A DNA stretch of 64,000 nucleotides, taken from positions 1 through 64,000 of the forward strand of contig JACRDB010000019.1 in the NCBI GenBank assembly GCA_016218725.1, read 5' to 3'. The translations under genes were made by a program, and so were the position numbers. Every line of letters starts with the position of its first letter. Positions within the stretch are counted from its first letter, which is position 1. The DNA is from Deltaproteobacteria bacterium (lineage in GTDB: Bacteria; Myxococcota_A; Polyangia; Polyangiales; Ga0077539). A model generated the notes under the pieces. That model was not told where the DNA came from and did not search any database. It was given only the letters and a program-made list of their open reading frames with translations. Below, piece after piece: positions 11,201 to 17,990 of the stretch.

Positions 11201-14200
11201 CACGGGCATTCACTATGTCCGCCGGGTGGACCCCGCGGGGATCCTGCGCACCGTGGGGGGCTGCTGCTCGGTGCTCTTCCCCGGCTTCGGCGGCGACGGG
11301 ATGAACGCCGTGGGCGCGCAGTTCAATTTCCCCGTGGGCCTCGCGGTGGACCCCGACGGGACCCTCTACGTCGCCGACCAGGGCAACGGCCGCGTCCGCC
11401 GGATCTCCACCGGCGGCACCGCGTCGACGCGCGCGGGCGGAGGCATGGGCGCCGACGCCCTGCCCCCCACGAGCGTCGCGCTCTCGGGGCCCTCGGGCGT
11501 CACCTTCGGCCCCGACGGCAGCGTGTTCATCCTGGAGCAGGGAGGCAACCGAGTCCGCCGCGTTCGCTTCTCCAGCCTCCCTCGCGCCGAGGCCATGAGG
11601 GACTCGCTGGTGCTCCCCAGCGACGACCGCAGCGAGTCCTTCGCCTTCGACCGCGACGGGCGCCACACCCGCACCGTCGACGCCACCACCGGAGCCGTGC
11701 GACGCACGCTCGGCTACGACGCTGCCGGCCGCCTCGTGAGCCTCACCGACGCCGCCGGGAACGTCACCCGCGTCGAGAGGGACTCCTCCGGGCGACCTAC
11801 GGCCATCATCGGCCCCTACGGGCACCGCACCGCCCTCGCCCTCACCCCCGAAGGGTGGCTGGCAGCCATCACCGATCCCACCGGGGCCAGAACTACCTTC
11901 ACCTACATGGGCTCCAGTGGCCTCCTGGCGACGATGACCGACGCGATGGGTGGGGTTCATCGGTATCGGTACGACGCGCTCGGGCGCTTGATCGAAGACC
12001 AGGACCCCGCGGGAGGGGCCACGCGGCTGTCGCGCGCCACGACGGCCACCGGGGGGACCACGGTGACGCGGTCTTCGGCCTCGGGGGTGACGGCCTCGCA
12101 CCGCTCGCAGCGCCTCTCGGACGGGATGCTGGTGCGAGAGGTGACCAACCCCGCGGGGCTCCGGGTGACCGTGCGCTTCCGGCCCGACGGGTCCTCCGAG
12201 GAGACCCTCCCGGACGGTCGCACCCTCACCCGGAGCTCACAACCCGATGGGCGCTTCGGGATGGAGAGCCCGGTGGTGGGCTCGCTCCGACGGACGACCC
12301 CTGGCGGGCGGGTGGCGTCCTTTGGGGCCTCGAACGCGGCGAGCCTCGCGCGGCCCGGTGATCCCTTGAGCGCGATGTCCGTGAGCCAGACCTTCACGGG
12401 CCCCGATGGGCAGGGCGCCACGCTCGCCTACGACGGCGCGACCCGAGAGCTCACCGAGCGCAGCCTGAGCGGGCGCGAGGTGGTCACCCACTTTGACACC
12501 CAGGGCCGCGCCGACGCGATCCGCTTCCGGGGTATGGCCCCGGAGGGGCTCGTCTACGACGCCCGCGGGCGCGTCACCGCGCACTCCCTCGGGACCCGTC
12601 GGGTCTCCCTCGCCTACGGCGCCGGGGACCGCCCGACCATGGTCACCGACGCCGCGGGCCACAGCGTGCGTATCGAGTACGACATGGCCCAGCGCCCGAC
12701 CCGACGGGTCCTGCCCGACGGCCGCGTGGTCGCTTACAGCTATGACCCCGACGGCCGACCGGTGAGCGTGACGCCGCCAGGACGGAGCCCGCACACCTAC
12801 ACCTACACGCCCGATGGCCTGGTGGCGACGTACACCGCGCCGGACGTCGGAGGCGCCGCGGTCACGCGCTACACATACAATACCGACCGGCAGCTCTCGC
12901 GGGCGACGCTGGCCGACGGGACCACCGTGGACTACGGCTACGACCGCGCGGGGCGGGCTGCTTCGGTCACCACGTCCCGGGGCGCCAACACCTTTGCGTA
13001 CGACCCTCGGACCGGGAACCTCGCCACGGTGACCGCCGCGGGAGGGGGGACCCTCACGCTCCGCGCGGACGGCGAGGGGATCACCGGGATGACCTGGGCG
13101 GGCCCCGTCGCGGGGCGCGTGGAGGTGACGCTCACGCCCATGGAGAGGGCCCGCACCGAGAGCGTAAACGGCGGCCCTGCCGTCACCTACAGCTACGATC
13201 CGGACCTCCTGGTGACCGCCGTGGGGGACCTCTCGGTCACCCGAGACCCGTCCTCGGGGCTCCCCACGGCCACGCGCGCGGGCCGGGTCCAGACCACGAC
13301 CACGTACAACACCTACGCCGAGGCCACCGCGGTCCGGGCCACCGCCGACGGCCGGGCGGTGTACGAGGCGGACCTCTCCCGCGAGGTGCGGGGCCTCCTG
13401 ACGGACCTCACGGAGACCGTCGGGGGCGCTCGCGCCGCGTGGCGCTACGAGTACGACGGCTCCGGGCAGCTCACCGCCGCGCATCGGGACGGCGCCGTGG
13501 TGGCGCGCTACGAGTACGACGCCGCGGGCAACCGCACGCGCACCACCGCGGCCGACGGCACCTCGGTCACGGCCACCTACGACGCGCGAGACCGGCTCCA
13601 GTCCTTCGGCGAAGAGACCTTCGCGTACACGTCCGCGGGCTTCCTGCGGAGCCGCACCAACACCAGGACCATGGCGTCCACGCGCTACACCTACGACGCC
13701 ACCGGGGCGCTCCTCGACGTCGAGACGCCCACGCGCCGGGTGGAGTATGTCCTCGACGGCTTCGGGCGACGCATCGGACGGAGGGTCGGAGGGGCCCTGG
13801 CGAGGGGGTACCTCTACCGCAACGCCCAGCAGCTCGCCGCCGAGCTGGACGGCGCCGGGAGGGTGGTCTCGCAGTTCCTGTACACCGACGGGAGGCTCTG
13901 CCCGGACGCCATGCTCCGGGGCGGGGTCACCTACCGGATCTTGAAGGACCACCGGGGCTCTCCCCGCGTGGTGGTGAACACCGCGACGGGCGCCGTCGAG
14001 CAGGAGCTGGAGTACGACCCCTGGGGGCGCGCGGTGCGGGACACCAACCCCGGCTTCCAGCCCTTCGGCTTCGCCGGTGGGCTCTACGACGCCGACACGG
14101 GGCTCCTGCGCTTCGGTGAGCGCGACTATGACCCCGCCACCGGCCGCTGGACCGCCCCGGACCCCCTTCGGTTCACCGGCGGCGACTGGAATTTCTACCG

Positions 14201-14588
14201 TTACGCCTTCAACGACCCCATCAACCGCTTTGATCCCACCGGGCGCTCGGCCATCTGCGAGGCCATCGTCCAGCTCATCTCCGACCTCATCTGGCTCTTC
14301 ACCGGCAAGGACGTCCCGATCCAGATCATCGCGGGCTGCTTCGCCGGCTACCTGATCATCCTGGCCGCGGAGCTGGCCGCGGCCGTGGGCGGCTGGGTGC
14401 CGGGCATCGGCTACTGGGCGGGGATGGCCCTGGTGCCGCTCTATACCCTGGTGGCCTACTGGGCCGGGCTCTTCCTGGAGATCGCCATCAAACCCTGGGC
14501 CGCGGTCAGACCGTGGTTCGCCGTGGCCGCGGCCCTCACCGTCGCCGCGGTGCTGAACGCCATCTCCAAGGGACCACCGCCGCCGTAG
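8241..14588 (+). CDS. Giant RHS/YD-repeat lipoprotein with FN3 and NHL repeats
   Basis: A 2115-residue predicted lipoprotein. I chose the ATG at 8241 because it gives a signal peptide ending in FVSLGC. An Asp/Ala/Thr-rich spacer (about 20-115) is followed by a fibronectin type III domain (about 125-205) and a carboxypeptidase-regulatory-like domain (about 235-290). A six-bladed run of NHL repeats spans about 763-1113 (recurring LYVADTNNHRVRRI-type units). RHS/YD repeats run from about 1137 to 1940, and the RHS core signature FGERDYDPATGRWTAPDPL is near 1950. The last 115 residues, after FDPTGR, are strongly hydrophobic, with several predicted membrane segments, and are the variable effector-like tail. 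No small plus-strand immunity gene follows. The next gene is convergent thrB, 3 bases away. It resembles polymorphic-toxin or surface RHS proteins, and toxicity is unproven. Confidence 0.88.
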   Translation: METTKPGVVWTGFLLALFVSLGCSSEGPPATASDTGSDSPVTDSADATATDSGALDAPTDRSAEVSLQDTVATDTTVDATLDGASDALGDSTAEAPPAEVATDAAVEGGPPPDGGMDAPGDRTAPTWPAGSALTVSDVGATAVTLAWTAASDDVGVTSYRVFRDGAVAGTTAGGERMLRVTGLARSTRYAFRVEALDAAGNVSSGGPEAVVTTGTSDSFRPSTNDGTIAANFPRSLEFLYTGRDAPQQDVTVSSLDRRRVAIVRGQVRDRAGMPVEGVEARVADHPEYGRTSTRSDGFFDLVVNGGGPLTVTLRRTGAIPLERTVEVPWGDIALLPEVTVTPPEARSGAVTAGSMEAQAVQGTAVTDPSGERTTTVLFQPGTVATVVLPTGGTAPLATFTARVTELSVGSTGPSALPAELPPRTGYLHVSELGVDEAAAMGATAVRFSPPAAVYVDDFVGAPVGSAVPSGCYDRQSHAWVPAGHGVVVRVLSTAGGRAELDLGAGRAADAAALAAAGITDAERTRLAALFRTGATLLRAPAPTAGACALGFSAARPTDAVTPRGAVPPTLPCPQDDPTPAAGSVIDLENQSLGEALPIAGTSLRLTYRSDRVPEGGANTIELPVSGATVPASLRRILVEVTVAGVRTRSELPPRPDQVFTFHWNGLDAYGRPVQGARRATVRVGYAYPGDYVASRRFGGPPGTPLRTRTATRDEVVDWSVSSGQVGSWDNRPQGLGGWTLDALHAYDPEAGALVLGTGGRASSCGTVPHVLDTVAGDGSRGFAGDGGPALRARFDTARGLAAGPDGSLYVADTNNHRVRRIGPDGTVSTLAGTGTPGGAGDGGPAAAAQLNTPSGVAVGDDGSVFIADTNNHRIRRVAPSGAISTVAGSGTRGFSGDGGAATAGQLDSPRGLAVLPDGTLFIADTGNRRIREVAADGVLRTIAGNGSGVSTLFGVPSPANGALATDAAISDVQALTVGPDGSIYFVDTGIHYVRRVDPAGILRTVGGCCSVLFPGFGGDGMNAVGAQFNFPVGLAVDPDGTLYVADQGNGRVRRISTGGTASTRAGGGMGADALPPTSVALSGPSGVTFGPDGSVFILEQGGNRVRRVRFSSLPRAEAMRDSLVLPSDDRSESFAFDRDGRHTRTVDATTGAVRRTLGYDAAGRLVSLTDAAGNVTRVERDSSGRPTAIIGPYGHRTALALTPEGWLAAITDPTGARTTFTYMGSSGLLATMTDAMGGVHRYRYDALGRLIEDQDPAGGATRLSRATTATGGTTVTRSSASGVTASHRSQRLSDGMLVREVTNPAGLRVTVRFRPDGSSEETLPDGRTLTRSSQPDGRFGMESPVVGSLRRTTPGGRVASFGASNAASLARPGDPLSAMSVSQTFTGPDGQGATLAYDGATRELTERSLSGREVVTHFDTQGRADAIRFRGMAPEGLVYDARGRVTAHSLGTRRVSLAYGAGDRPTMVTDAAGHSVRIEYDMAQRPTRRVLPDGRVVAYSYDPDGRPVSVTPPGRSPHTYTYTPDGLVATYTAPDVGGAAVTRYTYNTDRQLSRATLADGTTVDYGYDRAGRAASVTTSRGANTFAYDPRTGNLATVTAAGGGTLTLRADGEGITGMTWAGPVAGRVEVTLTPMERARTESVNGGPAVTYSYDPDLLVTAVGDLSVTRDPSSGLPTATRAGRVQTTTTYNTYAEATAVRATADGRAVYEADLSREVRGLLTDLTETVGGARAAWRYEYDGSGQLTAAHRDGAVVARYEYDAAGNRTRTTAADGTSVTATYDARDRLQSFGEETFAYTSAGFLRSRTNTRTMASTRYTYDATGALLDVETPTRRVEYVLDGFGRRIGRRVGGALARGYLYRNAQQLAAELDGAGRVVSQFLYTDGRLCPDAMLRGGVTYRILKDHRGSPRVVVNTATGAVEQELEYDPWGRAVRDTNPGFQPFGFAGGLYDADTGLLRFGERDYDPATGRWTAPDPLRFTGGDWNFYRYAFNDPINRFDPTGRSAICEAIVQLISDLIWLFTGKDVPIQIIAGCFAGYLIILAAELAAAVGGWVPGIGYWAGMALVPLYTLVAYWAGLFLEIAIKPWAAVRPWFAVAAALTVAAVLNAISKGPPPP

Positions 14589-14591
14589 CGC

Positions 14592-15563
14592 CTACGACAG
14601 CCCCAGCCCCTCCAGGAGGCGCGGCGAGCCCAGCGCCTCCAACGCCTGGAGCCTGCCCAGGAACCGCCGGTAGTCTTTGTACACACCACCCGCCCCGCGG
14701 CGGAGCTCGAAGTCCGTGACGCGCGTGACCGTGAACCGCAGCGCAGCCCGCCGCGCCGCCTCCGGGAGCTCCGCCACCTCGCGCGCAGAGAGCGCCCTCT
14801 CCGCGCGATAACCCTCCACCATGCGCCGCGCCAGCGCGAGGTCCAGGGCGTCTCCGTAGCACCAGGCCAGCACCGTCACCAGGAGGTCGAAGACGAAGCT
14901 CCCGAGGGAGGCGCTCTCGAAATCAAGCAGCGCGGTCAGCGCGTCGCCCTCCCAGAGGACATTGTCCCGGAAGAGGTCCCCGTGGATCAGCCCCTGATCC
15001 CTCGGAGTGGTGCGCGGGTCCAGGGCCTCGATACGCGCCAGGAGGCCATCAACCACGCCCCGGAGCTCCCGGGTGAGGTCCACGCCCCGGAGCGCCTCCA
15101 GGCGAAGTCGGAGGGCCTCCGGACCAAAGCGGCTCGGCTGGAGCCCGACGAGCCCCTCGCCCGCGCGGTGCACCCGGGCGAGCGCCTGACCCACGGCGAA
15201 GGCCCGACCGGCCGTGACCGACCGCTGGCAGGCCATGGTCCCCGGCACCCATGGGAAGAGCACCGCGGGTTTGTCCCGATGGAGCTGCACATAGGTCCCC
15301 GGGACGTCCCGGAGGGCCCTGGGAAACGGCGTGGGTACGCCCCTCGCGGCGAGGTGGGCGAGCATCGCCGCCTCGCGGCGGGCCCCGTCGACGCCCTGCT
15401 CCTCGTACACCCGGAGGAACCACCGCGCGCCGTCGGTCCCGTCGAGGGCGAAGCTCGAATTGACGCTCCCGGCAGCCACCGGAGCGAGGGTCCGCAGCGC
15501 CACGCCCCAACGCTCGCAGAGACCTCCAGCGTCCTCCAGGGACAGCTCCGTCAGGACGCCCAC
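14592..15563 (-). CDS. thrB: Homoserine kinase, type II (aminoglycoside-phosphotransferase fold)
   Basis: A 323-residue kinase of the APH-like homoserine kinase family (COG2334), which phosphorylates homoserine for threonine synthesis. The catalytic loop is LIHGDLFRDNVLW and the metal-binding motif is LLDFESAS. The late KDYRRFLGRL segment is typical of this family rather than of antibiotic kinases. The N-terminal PVAAGSVNSSFAL is the nucleotide-loop region. Length is normal. It is the last gene of a minus-strand group after the cytochrome b/c gene (6-base gap), with no functional link obvious. Another small-molecule APH kinase remains possible. Confidence 0.8.
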   Translation of the reverse strand: MGVLTELSLEDAGGLCERWGVALRTLAPVAAGSVNSSFALDGTDGARWFLRVYEEQGVDGARREAAMLAHLAARGVPTPFPRALRDVPGTYVQLHRDKPAVLFPWVPGTMACQRSVTAGRAFAVGQALARVHRAGEGLVGLQPSRFGPEALRLRLEALRGVDLTRELRGVVDGLLARIEALDPRTTPRDQGLIHGDLFRDNVLWEGDALTALLDFESASLGSFVFDLLVTVLAWCYGDALDLALARRMVEGYRAERALSAREVAELPEAARRAALRFTVTRVTDFELRRGAGGVYKDYRRFLGRLQALEALGSPRLLEGLGLS

Positions 15564-15569
15564 CGCGCC

Positions 15570-17378
15570 TCAGGGCTCCGTCGGGGGCGTCGGCGGAGGC
15601 TCCGGGGGCGGCGGCGGAGGCTCCACCACCGGCGGTCCCTGGCGCCCGCGGAGGCTCCGCACGAAGTCCAGGATGACCTCGAGCTCTCGTGCCGTGAGCT
15701 CCCTTCGAAAGGACGGCATCTGGTTGTCGTCGCCGTAGTTACGGCGGTGGGCGGGGTTCAGGACCTGGCTCCGGAGCCACTCCCGAGAGCCCCAGCCGTC
15801 CAGCTCCGGGGCGCCCCGCTCTCCCGCTTCGGCGCCGGAGGTGTCTCCCTCACCCTGGTGACAGGCCGTACAGCGGCGGTGGTAGATCACGCCACCGCGC
15901 TCGGCCAGGGCGCGGTCTCCGGTGTCCCGGTCGCCCGGCTCCACGCCCTGAGTGAACAGCCATTCAGCGACGGCCCGGAGGCCGTCGTCGCCCTCCAGGC
16001 GGCGCAGCCTCCGGCCCTGGGGGGGCATCCCCCGGATGCGCGTGGTGCCCATCAGCGTCGGGGCGTCGGGGAACACCATGAAGGCCTCGGCCCAGCGACG
16101 CCCGCCGAAGCCATCGAGGGTCGGGCCCTTGCGCTCCCAGGACACGCGGTCCACCGCGTGGCACACACCGCAGCGCTCGGCGAAGAGCCTCTTCGGGTAG
16201 AGGGCCGGGTCGAGCCTCACCATCTCCAACGGCCCCTCCGGGGGAATGCCCCGCGCGGCCAGGGCGTGGGCGACCTCCGCCCGGTGCGCGGCCTCGCGCG
16301 TAGCTCGCTGGAAGGCGCGATCCCCGCGGTCCTTCTGGTCCATCCTCCACCCGAGGCCCGCGGCGCCGAGGAACACCGCCAGCACGAGCCCCACCAGGTG
16401 GAGCCTCCCGCGGAGCCTCGGCTCGGCGCGGCGGTCCAGGAAGGGGAAGAGCGCAAACACCGCCCCGAGGACCCCCGGCAGGATGTGCGAGCCGAGCACC
16501 TGCTTCGAGGCGGGGAAGCTATGCAGGAGCTGCGAGAGGGGCTTGAAATACCACACGGGCCGAGCCGGGTAGTGGCTCGTAGGGTCCGCCGGGGCGTCCA
16601 GCGGCGCCGGGAAGCGCTGCGCGGCCAGGTACACGGCCCCGACGGCCAGGAGGGCCCAGAGCGCGTCCCTGGCGGCCTGCCCCGGCCACCAGCGAGCCTC
16701 CTCGGAGCCCTCGGGGACGCGCGCGGGAGGAGTCAGGCCGTGCTTGCGCACCAGGGCGAGGTGCCCGAGCACCAGCGCCACGAGACCGAGCGGGAGCACC
16801 GCCACGTGGAGGGTGTAGAACCGCGTCAGCGAGAGCTGCCCGTGCCCGTGGCCCCCGAGGAGCGCGCGCTCCAACTGCGGGCCAATGCCCGGAGACGTGC
16901 GGGTGATGCCCATCTCGATGCGCGAGGCCCAGTAGCCCCACTGGTCCCACGCCAGGGGGAAGCCCGTCATTGAGAAGCCCACGATCAGCCCCACCAGCGC
17001 CAGGCCGCTCCACCAGGTGAGCTCCCTCGGGGCGCGGTAGCCGCCGCGGAGCACCACCGCCAGGAGGTGCACCGCCACCAGCACGATCACCGCGTGGGTC
17101 GCGTGGTGGTGGAGGGCCCGCACCCACGCCCCCCACGGGAGTGTATGCTGGAGGTGAAAGGTGCTCGACCACGCGCCCTGCGTGCTCGGGGTGTACACGG
17201 TCATCAGCGCGAGGCCGGTGACGGCCTGCACCAGGAAGAGCGCCAGGAGCGCCGTGCCGAAGCCTCGGCTCCAGCGGGCCCCGCCGGGCGTGGGCACGTC
17301 GAAGAGGCGCCGGAGGGCCCCGCCGGTGCCCGCCCTGGAGCTCGCCCACGCGCGGAGTTTCTTCAATGATTCCAACAT
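15570..17378 (-). CDS. Cytochrome b6-type / dihaem cytochrome c fusion of a bc complex
   Basis: A 602-residue quinol-oxidising subunit. The N-terminal membrane domain supplies haem-b ligands His90 (or 91/92), His104, His191 and His206. The 14 residues between the last pair match b6-type spacing. A subunit-IV-like part follows, where the Qo motif usually written PEWY appears as PVWY (274-277). After the membrane helices (to about 345) comes a periplasmic part with two CxxCH haem-c sites, CGVCH at 403-407 and CTACH at 503-507, each with a later Met candidate. It ends in a Pro-rich tail. It follows the Rieske gene with a 3-base gap, so the two form a Rieske/b-c operon. No separate cytochrome c1 or f is seen nearby. 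Confidence 0.9.
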   Translation of the reverse strand: MLESLKKLRAWASSRAGTGGALRRLFDVPTPGGARWSRGFGTALLALFLVQAVTGLALMTVYTPSTQGAWSSTFHLQHTLPWGAWVRALHHHATHAVIVLVAVHLLAVVLRGGYRAPRELTWWSGLALVGLIVGFSMTGFPLAWDQWGYWASRIEMGITRTSPGIGPQLERALLGGHGHGQLSLTRFYTLHVAVLPLGLVALVLGHLALVRKHGLTPPARVPEGSEEARWWPGQAARDALWALLAVGAVYLAAQRFPAPLDAPADPTSHYPARPVWYFKPLSQLLHSFPASKQVLGSHILPGVLGAVFALFPFLDRRAEPRLRGRLHLVGLVLAVFLGAAGLGWRMDQKDRGDRAFQRATREAAHRAEVAHALAARGIPPEGPLEMVRLDPALYPKRLFAERCGVCHAVDRVSWERKGPTLDGFGGRRWAEAFMVFPDAPTLMGTTRIRGMPPQGRRLRRLEGDDGLRAVAEWLFTQGVEPGDRDTGDRALAERGGVIYHRRCTACHQGEGDTSGAEAGERGAPELDGWGSREWLRSQVLNPAHRRNYGDDNQMPSFRRELTARELEVILDFVRSLRGRQGPPVVEPPPPPPEPPPTPPTEP

Positions 17379-17381
17379 GTT

Positions 17382-17885
17382 TCAGCCCACCGGGCGGCGC
17401 TCGGGGACGCCCTGCTCGAAGCGCCGGAAGCGCACGCTGACGCGGCCGTCTGCCACGCGCACCTCCAGCGGGTCCAGGCCACGCGGCGAGGGCCCCGAGA
17501 GGCAGCGCCCGTCCAGGGCGAAGCTGGAGTCGTGGCAGGGGCACTCGAAGTGGTCGCCGGAGAGCTCCGTGCCGCAGCCGAGGTGCGGGCACACCTCCGA
17601 GAGGGCCCGCACCTGGTCTCCCTCGCGCTGGAGCCACACGGCGCCGAGGCGCCGCTCGGGCGCGACGGTCCAGGCGTCGCTCTCGATGCCCGTCACGGGG
17701 AACTTCCTGGGGCGAGAGGGCTCCAGGGCGTCCAGCCGGCAGAGGGTCACCCACCCGGCCTCCGGCGGCGGCGGAGCGCGCGAGGGCGCCAGCACCAGCC
17801 CCGCTGCGGGCACCACCGCCGCGGCCGCGACGCCGGCGGCGCCGGTGGTCGCGAGCACCTTGAGCACGGTCCTGCGTTCGGTCAT
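17382..17885 (-). CDS. Rieske [2Fe-2S] protein
   Basis: A 167-residue membrane-anchored Rieske subunit. The ATG at 17885 is preceded by GGAGG and gives MTERRTVLKVLATTGAAG, a Tat-like twin-arginine signal/anchor. The cluster motifs are CPHLGC (ligands Cys99 and His101) and CPCHDSS (ligands Cys115 and His118), with Cys104 and Cys117 as the disulfide pair. A frame extension to 17960 lacks protein character. The gene is directly upstream of the cytochrome b/c fusion and divergent from tamA, and it should deliver electrons from quinol to the fused haem-c domain. Confidence 0.93.
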   Translation of the reverse strand: MTERRTVLKVLATTGAAGVAAAAVVPAAGLVLAPSRAPPPPEAGWVTLCRLDALEPSRPRKFPVTGIESDAWTVAPERRLGAVWLQREGDQVRALSEVCPHLGCGTELSGDHFECPCHDSSFALDGRCLSGPSPRGLDPLEVRVADGRVSVRFRRFEQGVPERRPVG

Positions 17886-17990
17886 CGGGGGCTCGATCCT
17901 CCCACCGACCCTTCGGTGGTCGGCGCCCTCCCATGGAAGCACCGTCGGGGCGTCGCGCACAATAGTCGTTTATCCTGTACGCTCTCGCGG
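17886..17990. promoter_or_regulatory. Divergent control region between Rieske and TamA genes
   Basis: A 105-base gap with a conspicuous AT-rich island at about 17959-17977. It holds TATCCT on the plus strand (17971-17976) and TATTGT on the minus strand, which are candidate -10 elements for tamA and the Rieske gene. Neither has a convincing -35 partner at 16-18 bases. The assignment rests mainly on base composition and divergent gene starts. Confidence 0.35.

Noticed and set aside
8943..12101. Minus-strand frame of 1052 codons opposite the RHS gene
   Set aside because: Gly/Arg/Ala/His-rich composition with no domain, caused by the high GC of the RHS gene beneath it.
14241..14588. Assigning a specific toxin activity to the RHS tail
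   Set aside because: The tail is hydrophobic and shows no nuclease, deaminase or other catalytic motif, and there is no adjacent immunity gene.
14589..14592. Short palindrome GTAGCGCCTAC at the RHS/thrB junction as a terminator
   Set aside because: Stem of four base pairs made mostly of the two TAG stop codons facing each other; too short to be meaningful.
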